A stretch of 64,000 bases of DNA from Auanema rhodensis (lineage: Eukaryota; Nematoda; Chromadorea; Rhabditida; Rhabditidae). The position numbers and the translations under genes were made by a program. Positions within the stretch are counted from its first letter, which is position 1. The number at the start of each line of letters is the position of its first letter. Location of the stretch: NCBI GenBank assembly GCA_964057225.1, contig OZ059899.1:3534001-3598000 (forward strand). Reading direction: 5' to 3'. Positions 11,584 through 24,570 of this stretch are shown here, in pieces. Under the pieces are notes generated by a model. The model had not been told where the DNA came from and did not search any database. It worked only from the letters and a program-made list of their open reading frames with translations.

Positions 11584-14391
11584 ACATCTACTTTTTGCTA
11601 AATTATTTCGAAATTTTTCGAAAAAATTTTTGTCAAAATGTTTTTGGAAGCAATGTTGAGTGTACATGGAAACTCAACATACACTAATGCATCATTTTTC
11701 AAACGATCATAACTAATTTTTGTATCAAGTGTTTCTCAATGTAGTATAGTGCATTCGATGCGGATTTTTAAGCTGCGTCGATCTGTGTTATCAGATTTGC
11801 GCTAGCTTAAAAATGCACCGAGATATCAACTGATATAAGTTCACACATATATACCCGATTTTCACCCTGAAGAATTAATTTTTTCGTTGAATAACATTGT
11901 CCATCGTCTTTGTCTTGAAAAAAGGAATCTAAAAACATCTACTTTTTGCTAAATTATTTTGAAATTTTTCGAAAAAATTTTTGTCAAAATGTTTTTGGAA
12001 GCAATGTTGAGTGTACATGGAAACTCAACATACACTAATGCATCATTTTTCAAACGACCATAACTAATTTGTGTATTAAGCGTTTCTCAATGTAGTATAG
12101 TGCATTCGATGCGGATTTTCAAGCTGCGTCGATCTGTGTTATCAGATTTGCGCTAGCTTAAAAATGCACCGAGATATCAACTGATATAAGTTCACACATA
12201 TATACCCGATTTTCATCCTGAAGAATTAATTTTTTCGTTGAATAACATTGTCCATCGTCTTTGCCTTGAAAAAAGGAATCTAAAAACATCTACTTTTTGC
12301 TAAATTATTTTGAAATTTTTCGAAAAAATTTTTGTCAAAATGTTTTTGGAAGCAATGTTGAGTGTACATGGAAACTCAACATACACTAATGCATCATTTT
12401 TCAAACGATCATAACTAATTTTTGTATCAAGTGTTTCTCAATGTAGTATAGTGCATTCGATGCGGATTTTTAAGCTGCGTCGATCTGTGTTATCAGATTT
12501 GCGCTAGCTTAAAAATGCACCGAGATATCAACTGATATAAGTTCACACTTATATCCTCGATTTTCACCCTGAAGAATTAATTTTTTCGTTGAATAACATT
12601 GTCCATCGTCTTTGCCTGGAAAAATGGAATCTAAAAACATCTACTTTTTGCTAAATTATTTTGAAATTTTTCGAAAAAATTTTTGTCAAAATGTTTTTGG
12701 AAGCAATGTTGAGTGTACATGGAAACTCAACATACACTAATGCATCATTTTTCAAACGCTCATAACTAATTTTTGTATCAAGTGTTTCTCAATGTAGTAT
12801 AGTGCATTCGATGCGGATTTTTAAGCTTCGTCGATCTGTGTTATCAGATTTGCGCTAGCTTAAAAATGCACCGAGATATCAACTGATATAAGTTCACACT
12901 TATATCCTCGATTTTCACCCTGAAGAATTAATTTTTTTGTTGAATAACATTGTCCATCGTCTTTGCCTGGAAAAATGGAATCTAAAAACATCTACTTTTT
13001 GCTAAATTATTTCGAAATTTTTCGAAAAAATTTTTGTCAAAATGTTTTTGGAAGCAATGTTGAGTGTACATGGAAACTCAACATACACTAATGCATCATT
13101 TTTCAAACGATCATAACTAATTTTTGTATCAAGTGTTTCTCAATGTAGTATAGTGCATTCGATGCGGATTTTTAAGCTGCGTCGATCTGTGTTATCAGAT
13201 TTGCGCTAGCTTAAAAATGCACCGAGATATCAACTGATATAAGTTCACACTTATATCCTCGATTTTCACCCTGAAGAATTAATTTTTTCGTTGAATAACA
13301 TTGTCCATCGTCTTTGCCTGGAAAAATGGAATCTAAAAACATCTACTTTTTGCTAAATTATTTTGAAATTTTTCGAAAAAATTTTTGTCAAAATGTTTTT
13401 GGAAGCAATGTTGAGTGTACATGGAAACTCAACATACACTAATGCATCATTTTTCAAACGCTCATAACTAATTTTTGTATCAAGTGTTTCTCAATGTAGT
13501 ATAGTGCATTCGATGCGGATTTTTAAGCTGCGTCGATCTGTGTTATCAGATTTGCGCTAGCTTAAAAATGCACCGAGATATCAACTGATATAAGTTCACA
13601 CTTATATCCTCGATTTTCACCCTGAAGAATTAATTTTTTCGTTGAATAACATTGTCCATCGTCTTTGCCTGGAAAAATGGAATCTAAAAACATCTACTTT
13701 TTGCTAAATTATTTTGAAATTTTTCGAAAAAATTTTTGTCAAAATGTTTTTGGAAGCAATGTTGAGTGTACATGGAAACTCAACATACACTAATGCATCA
13801 TTTTTCAAACGATCATAACTAATTTTTGTATCAAGTGTTTCTCAATGTAGTATAGTGCATTCGATGCGGATTTTTAAGCTGCGTCGATCTGTGTTATCAG
13901 ATTTGCGCTAGCTTAAAAATGCACCGAGATATCAACTGATATAAGTTCACACTTATATCCTCGATTTTCACCCTGAAGAATTAATTTTTTCGTTGAATAA
14001 CATTGTCCATCGTCTTTGCCTGGAAAAATGGAATCTAAAAACATCTACTTTTTGCTAAATTATTTTGAAATTTTTCGAAAAAATTTTTGTCAAAATGTTT
14101 TTGGAAGCAATGTTGAGTGTACATGGAAACTCAACATACACTAATGCATCATTTTTCAAACGCTCATAACTAATTTTTGTATCAAGTGTTTTTCAATGTA
14201 GTATAGTGCATTCGATGCGGATTTTTAAGCTGCGTCGATCTGTGTTATCAGATTTGCGCTAGCTTAAAAATGCACCGAGATATCAACTGATATAAGTTCA
14301 CACTTATATCCTCGATTTTCACCCTGAAGAATTAATTTTTTCGTTGAATAACATTGTCCATCGTCTTTGCCTGGAAAAATGGAATCTAAAA
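11584..14391 (+). repeat. Hexamer HOR partner (11584-13689) plus two B monomers
   Basis: The gtcttg-tailed, cgaccat, B, and B-with-cttcg monomers repeat the order found from 9478. The first monomer has B-type C143/T147 and T186 but the A form at 264-272, so it is a recombinant. atttcgaaa marks the copies at 11584 and 12988. The copy at 12637 has lost the CpG at 302 (ttttttgttg). The last two monomers are plain haplotype B with A123 then C123; the second has tttttcaatg. Confidence 0.78.
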
Positions 14392-15795
14392 ACATCTACT
14401 TTTTGCTAAATTATTTTGAAATTTTTCGAAAAAATTTTTGTCAAAATGTTTTTGGAAGCAATGTTGAGTGTACATGGAAACTCAACATACACTAATGCAT
14501 CATTTTTCAAACGCTCATAACTAATTTTTGTATTAAGCGTTTCTCAATGTAGTATAGTGCATTCGATGCGGATTTTCAAGCTGCGTCGATCTGTGTTATC
14601 AGATTTGCGCTAGCTTAAAAATGCACCGAGATATCAACTGATATAAGTTCACACATATATACCCGATTTTCACCCTGAAGAATTAATTTTTTCGTTGAAT
14701 AACATTGTCCATCGTCTTTGCCTTGAAAAAACGAATCTAAAAACATCTACTTTTTGCTAAATTATTTTGAAATTTTTCGAAAAAATTTTTGTCAAAATGT
14801 TTTTGGAAGCAATGTTGAGTGTACATGGAAACTCAACATACACTAATGCATCATTTTTCAAACGATCATAACTAATTTGTGTATTAAGCGTTTCTCAATG
14901 TAGTATAGTGCATTCGATGCGGATTTTCAAGCTGCGTCGATCTGTGTTATCAGATTTGCGCTAGCTTAAAAATGCACCGAGATATCAACTGATATAAGTT
15001 CACACATATATACCCGATTTTCACCCTGAAGAATTAATTTTTTCGTTGAATAACATTGTCCATCGTCTTTGCCTTGAAAAAAGGAATCTAAAAACATCTA
15101 CTTTTTGCTAAATTATTTTGAAATTTTTCGAAAAAATTTTTGTCAAAATGTTTTTGGAAGCAATGTTGAGTGTACATGGAAACTCAACATACACTAATGC
15201 ATCATTTTTCAAACGCTCATAACTAATTTTTGTATCAAGTGTTTCTCAATGTAGTATAGTGCATTCGATGCGGATTTTCAAGCTGCGTCGATCTGTGTTA
15301 TCAGATTTGCGCTAGCTTAAAAATGCACCGAGATATCAACTGATATAAGTTCACACATATATACCCGATTTTCACCCTGAAGAATTAATTTTTTCGTTGA
15401 ATAACATTGTCCATCGTCTTTGCCTGGAAAAATGGAATCTAAAAACATCTACTTTTTGCTAAATTATTTTGAAATTTTTCGAAAAAATTTTTGTCAAAAT
15501 GTTTTTGGAAGCAATGTTGAGTGTACATGGAAACTCAACATACACTAATGCATCATTTTTTAAACGCTCATAACTAATTTTTGTATCAAGTGTTTCTCAA
15601 TGTAGTATAGTGCATTCGATGCGGATTTTTAAGCTGCGTCGATCTGTGTTATCAGATTTGCGCTAGCTTAAAAATGCACCGAGATATCAACTGATATAAG
15701 TTCACACTTATATCCTCGATTTTCACCCTGAAGAATTAATTTTTTCGTTGAATAACATTGTCCATCGTCTTTGCCTGGAAAAATGGAATCTAAAA
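14392..15795 (+). repeat. Four-monomer block, paralogous to 27379-28782
   Basis: The series is A with C123 and the tail aaaaaacg, A with G137, then a recombinant (C143/T147 with C186, A-form 264-272 and cctgg), then B. The same four-monomer series recurs exactly 12,987 bp (37 monomers) downstream. The copy at 15445 carries the private change tttttaaacgc. Confidence 0.85.
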
Positions 15796-18603
15796 ACATC
15801 TACTTTTTGCTAAATTATTTTGAAATTTTTCGAAAAAATTTTTGTCAAAATGTTTTTGGAAGCAATGTTGAGTGTACATGGAAACTCAACATACACTAAT
15901 GCATCATTTTTCAAACGCTCATAACTGATTTTTGTATTAAGCGTTTCTCAATGTAGTATAGTGCATTCGATGCGGATTTTCAAGCTGCGTCGATCTGTGT
16001 TATCAGATTTGCGCTAGCTTAAAAATGCACCGAGATATCAACTGATATAAGTTCACACATATATACCCGATTTTCACCCTGAAGAATTAATTTTTTCGTT
16101 GAATAACATTGTCCATCGTCTTTGCCTTGAAAAAAGGAATCTAAAAACATCTACTTTTTGCTAAATTATTTTGAAATTTTTCGAAAAAATTTTTGTCAAA
16201 ATGTTTTTGGAAGCAATGTTGAGTGTACATGGAAACTCAACATACACTAATGCATCATTTTTCAAACGATCATAACTAATTTGTGTATTAAGCGTTTCTC
16301 AATGTAGTATAGTGCATTCGATGCGGATTTTCAAGCTGCGTCGATCTGTGTTATCAGATTTGCGCTAGCTTAAAAATGCACCGAGATATCAACTGATATA
16401 AGTTCACACATATATACCCGATTTTCACCCTGAAGAATTAATTTTTTCGTTGAATAACATTGTCCATCGTCTTTGCCTTGAAAAAAGGAATCTAAAAACA
16501 TCTACTTTTTGCTAAATTATTTTGGAATTTTTCGAAAAAATTTTTGTCAAAATGTTTTTGGAAGCAATGTTGAGTGTACATGGAAACTCAACATACACTA
16601 ATGCATCATTTTTCAAACGATCATAACTAATTTTTGTATTAAGCGTTTCTCAATGTAGTATAGTGCATTCGATGCGGATTTTCAAGCTGCGTCGATCTGT
16701 GTTATCAGATTTGCGCTAGCTTAAAAATGCACCGAGATATCAACTGATATAAGTTCACACTTATATCCTCGATTTTCACCCTGAAGAATTATTTTTTTCG
16801 TTGAATAACATTGTCCATCGTCTTTGCCTTGAAAAATGGAATCTTAAAACATCTACTTTTTGCTAAATTATTTTGAAATTTTTCGAAAAAATTTTTGTCA
16901 AAATGTTTTTGGAAGCAATGTTGAGTGTACATGGAAACTCAACATACACTAATGCATCATTTTTCAAACGATCATAACTAATTTTTGTATCAAGTGTTTC
17001 TCAATGTAGTATAGTGCATTCGATGCGGATTTTTAAGCTGCGTCGATCTGTGTTATCAGATTTGCGCTAGCTTAAAAATGCACCGAGATATCAACTGATA
17101 TAAGTTCACACTTATATCCTCGATTTTCACCCTGAAGAATTAATTTTTTCGTTGAAAAACATTGTCCATCGTCTTTGCCTTGAAAAATGGAATCTTAAAA
17201 CATCTACTTTTTGCTAAATTATTTTGAAATTTTTCGAAAAAATTTTTGTCAAAATGTTTTTGGAAGCAATGTTGAGTGTACATGGAAACTCAACATACAC
17301 TAATGCATCATTTTTCAAACGATCATAACTAATTTGTGTATTAAGCGTTTCTCAATGTAGTATAGTGCATTCGATGCGGATTTTCAAGCTGCGTCGATCT
17401 GTGTTATCAGATTTGCGCTAGCTTAAAAATGCACCGAGATATCAACTGATATAAGTTCACACATATATACCCGATTTTCACCCTGAAGAATTAATTTTTT
17501 CGTTGAATAACATTGTCCATCGTCTTTGCCTTGAAAAAAGGAATCTAAAAACATCTACTTTTTGCTAAATTATTTTGGAATTTTTCGAAAAAATTTTTGT
17601 CAAAATGTTTTTGGAAGCAATGTTGAGTGTACATGGAAACTCAACATACACTAATGCATCATTTTTCAAACGATCATAACTAATTTTTGTATTAAGCGTT
17701 TCTCAATGTAGTATAGTGCATTCGATGCGGATTTTCAAGCTGCGTCGATCTGTGTTATCAGATTTGCGCTAGCTTAAAAATGCACCGAGATATCAACTGA
17801 TATAAGTTCACACTTATATCCTCGATTTTCACCCTGAAGAATTAATTTTTTCGTTGAAAAACATTGTCCATCGTCTTTGCCTTGAAAAATGGAATCTTAA
17901 AACATCTACTTTTTGCTAAATTATTTTGAAATTTTTCGAAAAAATTTTTGTCAAAATGTTTTTGGAAGCAATGTTGAGTGTACATGGAAACTCAACATAC
18001 ACTAATGCATCATTTTTCAAACGATCATAACTAATTTTTGTATCAAGTGTTTCTCAATGTAGTATAGTGCATTCGATGCGGATTTTTAAGCTGCGTCGAT
18101 CTGTGTTATCAGATTTGCGCTAGCTTAAAAAAGCACCGAGATATCAACTGATATAAGTTCACACTTATATCCTCGATTTTCACCCTGAAGAATTAATTTT
18201 TTCGTTGAATAACATTGTCCATCGTCTTTGCCTTGAAAAATGGAATCTAAAAACATCTACTTTTTGCTAAATTATTTTGAAATTTTTCGAAAAAATTTTT
18301 GTCAAAATGTTTTTGGAAGCAATGTTGAGTGTACATGGAAACTCAACATACACTAATGCATCATTTTTCAAACGATCATAACTAATTTTTGTATCAAGTG
18401 TTTCTCAATGTAGTATAGTGCATTCGATGCGGATTTTTAAGCTGCGTCGATCTGTGTTATCAGATTTGCGCTAGCTTAAAAATGCACCGAGATATCAACT
18501 GATATAAGTTCACACTTATATCCTCGATTTTCACCCTGAAGAATTAATTTTTTCGTTGAAAAACATTGTCCATCGTCTTTGCCTTGAAAAATGGAATCTT
18601 AAA
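15796..18603 (+). repeat. Cassette with ggaattttt monomers
   Basis: A C123 haplotype A monomer is followed by A with G137, then a monomer with tttggaattttt and the recombinant T143/C186/B-form/T295 state, then one with gttgaaaaac and the aatcttaaaac tail. This four-step cassette recurs near 31591, 38612 and 42122, the last without its first step. The copy at 17551 joins the 5' part of the ggaattttt type to the 3' part of the gaaaaac type and marks an unequal exchange. The copies at 17902 and 18253 are B-like, the first with A231. Confidence 0.82.
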
Positions 18604-20709
18604 ACATCTACTTTTTGCTAAATTATTTTGAAATTTTTCGAAAAAATTTTTGTCAAAATGTTTTTGGAAGCAATGTTGAGTGTACATGGAAACTCAACAT
18701 ACACTAATGCATCATTTTTCAAACGATCATAACTAATTTTTGTATCAAGTGTTTCTCAATGTAGTATAGTGCATTCGATGCGGATTTTTAAGCTGCGTCG
18801 AGCTGTGTTATCAGATTTGCGCTAGCTTAAAAAAGCACCGAGATATCAACTGATATAAGTTCACACTTATATCCTCGATTTTCACCCTGAAGAATTAATT
18901 TTTTCGTTGAATAACATTGTCCATCGTCTTTGCCTTGAAAAATGGAATCTAAAAACATCTACTTTTTGCTAAATTATTTTGAAATTTTTCGAAAAAATTT
19001 TTGTCAAAATGTTTTTGGAAGCAATGTTGAGTGTACATGGAAACTCAACATACACTAATGCATCATTTTTCAAACGATCATAACTAATTTTTGTATCAAG
19101 TGTCTCTCAATGTAGTATAGTGCATTCGATGCGGATTTTCAAGCTGCGTCGATCTGTGTTATCAGATTTGCGCTAGCTTAAAAATGCACCGAGATATCAA
19201 CTGATATAAGTTCACACTTATATCCTCGATTTTCACCCTGAAGAATTATTTTTTTCGTTGAATAACATTGTCCATCGTCTTTGCCTTAAAAAATGGAATC
19301 TTAAAACATCTACTTTTTGCTAAATTATTTTGAAATTTTTCGAAAAAATTTTTGTCAAAATGTTTTTGGAAGCAATGTTGAGTGTACATGGAAACTCAAC
19401 ATACACTAATGCATCATTTTTCAAACGATCATAACTAATTTTTGTATCAAGTGTTTCTCAATGTAGTATAGTGCATTCGATGCGGATTTTTAAGCTGCGT
19501 CGATCTGTGTTATCAGATTTGCGCTAGCTTAAAAATGCACCGAGATATCAACTGATATAAGTTCACACTTATATCCTCGATTTTCACCCTGAAGAATTAA
19601 TTTTTTCGTTGAATAACATTGTCCATCGTCTTTGCCTGGAAAAATGGAATCTAAAAACATCTACTTTTTGCTAAATTATTTTGAAATTTTTCGAAAAAAT
19701 TTTTGTCAAAATGTTTTTGGAAGCAATGTTGAGTGTACATGGAAACTCAACATACACTAATGCATCATTTTTCAAACGCTCATAACTAATTTTTGTATCA
19801 AGTGTTTCTCAATGTAGTATAGTGCATTCGATGCGGATTTTTAAGCTGCGTCGATCTGTGTTATCAGATTTGCGCTAGCTTAAAAATGCACCGAGATATC
19901 AACTGATATAAGTTCACACTTATATCCTCGATTTTCACCCTGAAGAATTAATTTTTTCGTTGAATAACATTGTCCATCGTCTTTGCCTGGAAAAATGGAA
20001 TCTAAAAACATCTACTTTTTGCTAAATTATTTTGAAATTTTTCGAAAAAATTTTTGTCAAAATGTTTTTGGAAGCAATGTTGAGTGTACATGGAAACTCA
20101 ACATACACTAATGCATCATTTTTCAAACGATCATAACTAATTTTTGTATCAAGTGTTTCTCAATGTAGTATAGTGCATTCGATGCGGATTTTTAAGCTGC
20201 GTCGATCTGTGTTATCAGATTTGCGCTAGCTTAAAAATGCACCGAGATATCAACTGATATAAGTTCACACTTATATCCTCGATTTTCACCCTGAAGAATT
20301 AATTTTTTCGTTGAATAACATTGTCCATCGTCTTTGCCTGGAAAAATGGAATCTAAAAACATCTACTTTTTGCTAAATTATTTTGAAATTTTTCGAAAAA
20401 ATTTTTGTCAAAATGTTTTTGGAAGCAATGTTGAGTGTACATGGAAACTCAACATACACTAATGCATCATTTTTCAAACGCTCATAACTAATTTTTGTAT
20501 CAAGTGTTTCTCAATGTAGTATAGTGCATTCGATGCGGATTTTTAAGCTGCGTCGATCTGTGTTATCAGATTTGCGCTAGCTTAAAAATGCACCGAGATA
20601 TCAACTGATATAAGTTCACACTTATATCCTCGATTTTCACCCTGAAGAATTAATTTTTTCGTTGAATAACATTGTCCATCGTCTTTGCCTGGAAAAATGA
20701 AATCTAAAA
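18604..20709 (+). repeat. Hexamer HOR unit alpha-1 (2106 bp)
   Basis: The order is A231 monomer; monomer with tgtctctc, C186, T295 and the tail ccttaaaaaatgg; then four B monomers with A123, C123, A123, C123. The last ends tgaaatc. The tgtctctc marker recurs at +2106 (21207) and +5967 (25068). Private change: gtcgagctg in the first monomer. Confidence 0.92.
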
Positions 20710-23700
20710 ACATCTACTTTTTGCTAAATTATTTTGAAATTTTTCGAAAAAATTTTTGTCAAAATGTTTTTGGAAGCAATGTTGAGTGTACATGGAAACT
20801 CAACATACACTAATGCATCATTTTTCAAACGATCATAACTAATTTTTGTATCAAGTGTTTCTCAATGTAGTATAGTGCATTCGATGCGGATTTTTAAGCT
20901 GCGTCGATCTGTGTTATCAGATTTGCGCTAGCTTAAAAAAGCACCGAGATATCAACTGATATAAGTTCACACTTATATCCTCGATTTTCACCCTGAAGAA
21001 TTAATTTTTTCGTTGAATAACATTGTCCATCGTCTTTGCCTTGAAAAATGGAATCTAAAAACATCTACTTTTTGCTAAATTATTTTGAAATTTTTCGAAA
21101 AAATTTTTGTCAAAATGTTTTTGGAAGCAATGTTGAGTGTACATGGAAACTCAACATACACTAATGCATCATTTTTCAAACGATCATAACTAATTTTTGT
21201 ATCAAGTGTCTCTCAATGTAGTATAGTGCATTCGATGCGGATTTTCAAGCTGCGTCGATCTGTGTTATCAGATTTGCGCTAGCTTAAAAATGCACCGAGA
21301 TATCAACTGATATAAGTTCACACTTATATCCTCGATTTTCACCCTGAAGAATTATTTTTTTCGTTGAATAACATTGTCCATCGTCTTTGCCTTAAAAAAT
21401 GGAATCTTAAAACATCTACTTTTTGCTAAATTATTTTGAAATTTTTCGAAAAAATTTTTGTCAAAATGTTTTTGGAAGCAATGTTGAGTGTACATGGAAA
21501 CTCAACATACACTAATGCATCATTTTTCAAACGATCATAACTAATTTTTGTATCAAGTGTTTCTCAATGTAGTATAGTGCATTCGATGCGGATTTTTAAG
21601 CTGCGTCGATCTGTGTTATCAGATTTGCGCTAGCTTAAAAATGCACCGAGATATCAACTGATATAAGTTCACACTTATATCCTCGATTTTCACCCTGAAG
21701 AATTAATTTTTTCGTTGAATAACATTGTCCATCGTCTTTGCCTGGAAAAATGGAATCTAAAAACATCTACTTTTTGCTAAATTATTTTGAAATTTTTCGA
21801 AAAAATTTTTGTCAAAATGTTTTTGGAAGCAATGTTGAGTGTACATGGAAACTCAACATACACTAATGCATCATTTTTCAAACGCTCATAACTAATTTTT
21901 GTATCAAGTGTTTCTCAATGTAGTATAGTGCATTCGATGCGGATTTTTAAGCTGCGTCGATCTGTGTTATCAGATTTGCGCTAGCTTAAAAATGCACCGA
22001 GATATCAACTGATATAAGTTCACACTTATATCCTCGATTTTCACCCTGAAGAATTAATTTTTTCGTTGAATAACATTGTCCATCGTCTTTGCCTGGAAAA
22101 ATGGAATCTAAAAACATCTACTTTTTGCTAAATTATTTTGAAATTTTTCGAAAAAATTTTTGTCAAAATGTTTTTGGAAGCAATGTTGAGTGTACATGGA
22201 AACTCAACATACACTAATGCATCATTTTTCAAACGATCATAACTAATTTTTGTATCAAGTGTTTCTCAATGTAGTATAGTGCATTCGATGCGGATTTTTA
22301 AGCTGCGTCGATCTGTGTTATCAGATTTGCGCTAGCTTAAAAATGCACCGAGATATCAACTGATATAAGTTCACACTTATATCCTCGATTTTCACCCTGA
22401 AGAATTAATTTTTTCGTTGAATAACATTGTCCATCGTCTTTGCCTGGAAAAATGGAATCTAAAAACATCTACTTTTTGCTAAATTATTTTGAAATTTTTC
22501 GAAAAAATTTTTGTCAAAATGTTTTTGGAAGCAATGTTGAGTGTACATGGAAACTCAACATACACTAATGCATCATTTTTCAAACGCTCATAACTAATTT
22601 TTGTATCAAGTGTTTCTCAATGTAGTATAGTGCATTCGATGCGGATTTTTAAGCTGCGTCGATCTGTGTTATCAGATTTGCGCTAGCTTAAAAATGCACC
22701 GAGATATCAACTGATATAAGTTCACACTTATATCCTCGATTTTCACCCTGAAGAATTAATTTTTTCGTTGAATAACATTGTCCATCGTCTTTGCCTGGAA
22801 AAATGGAATCTAAAAACATCTACTTTTTGCTAAATTATTTTGAAATTTTTCGAAAAAATTTTTGTCAAAATGTTTTTGGAAGCAATGTTGAGTGTACATG
22901 GAAACTCAACATACACTAATGCATCATTTTTCAAACGATCATAACTAATTTTTGTATCAAGTGTTTCTCAATGTAGTATAGTGCATTCGATGCGGATTTT
23001 TAAGCTGCGTCGATCTGTGTTATCAGATTTGCGCTAGCTTAAAAATGCACCGAGATATCAACTGATATAAGTTCACACTTATATCCTCGATTTTCACCCT
23101 GAAGAATTAATTTTTTCGTTGAATAACATTGTCCATCGTCTTTGCCTGGAAAAATGGAATCTAAAAACATCTACTTTTTGCTAAATTATTTTGAAATTTT
23201 TCGAAAAAATTTTTGTCAAAATGTTTTTGGAAGCAATGTTGAGTGTACATGGAAACTCAACATACACTAATGCATCATTTTTCAAACGCTCATAACTAAT
23301 TTTTGTATCAAGTGTTTCTCAATGTAGTATAGTGCATTCGATGCGGATTTTTAAGCTGCGTCGATCTGTGTTATCAGATTTGCGCTAGCTTAAAAATGCA
23401 CCGAGATATCAACTGATATAAGTTCACACTTATATCCTCGATTTTCACCCTGAAGAATTAATTTTTTCGTTGAATAACATTGTCCATCGTCTTTGCCTGG
23501 AAAAATGGAATCTAAAAACATCTACTTTTTGCTAAATTATTTTGAAATTTTTCGAAAAAATTTTTGTCAAAATGTTTTTGGAAGCAATGTTGAGTGTACA
23601 TGGAAACTCAACATACACTAATGCATCATTTTTCAAACGCTCATAACTAATTTTTGTATCAAGTGTTTCTCAATGTAGTATAGTGCATTCGATGCGGATT

Positions 23701-24570
23701 TTTAAGCTGCGTCGATCTGTGTTATCAGATTTGCGCTAGCTTAAAAATGCACCGAGATATCAACTGATATAAGTTCACACTTATATCCTCGATTTTCACC
23801 CTGAAGAATTAATTTTTTCGTTGAATAACATTGTCCATCGTCTTTGCCTGGAAAAATGGAATCTAAAAACATCTACTTTTTGCTAAATTATTTTGAAATT
23901 TTTCGAAAAAATTTTTGTCAAAATGTTTTTGGAAGCAATGTTGAGTGTACATGGAAACTCAACATACACTAATGCATCATTTTTCAAACGATCATAACTA
24001 ATTTTTGTATCAAGTGTTTCTCAATGTAGTATAGTGCATTCGATGCGGATTTTTAAGCTGCGTCGATCTGTGTTATCAGATTTGCGCTAGCTTAAAAATG
24101 CACCGAGATATCAACTGATATAAGTTCACACTTATATCCTCGATTTTCACCCTGAAGAATTAATTTTTTCGTTGAATAACATTGTCCATCGTCTTTGCCT
24201 GGAAAAATGGAATCTAAAAACATCTACTTTTTGCTAAATTATTTTGAAATTTTTCGAAAAAATTTTTGTCAAAATGTTTTTGGAAGCAATGTTGAGTGTA
24301 CATGGAAACTCAACATACACTAATGCATCATTTTTCAAACGCTCATAACTAATTTTTGTATCAAGTGTTTCTCAATGTAGTATAGTGCATTCGATGCGGA
24401 TTTTTAAGCTGCGTCGATCTGTGTTATCAGATTTGCGCTAGCTTAAAAATGCACCGAGATATCAACTGATATAAGTTCACACTTATATCCTCGATTTTCA
24501 CCCTGAAGAATTAATTTTTTCGTTGAATAACATTGTCCATCGTCTTTGCCTGGAAAAATGAAATCTAAAA
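20710..24570 (+). repeat. Undecamer HOR unit alpha-2 (11 monomers, 3861 bp)
   Basis: It starts with the same A231 and tgtctctc monomers as 18604 and ends with the same tgaaatc tail, but has nine B monomers in between instead of four. The A123/C123 order is a c a c a c c a c. The extra five monomers look like an internal amplification of the B section. It is flanked on both sides by 2106-bp versions of the unit. Confidence 0.9.
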
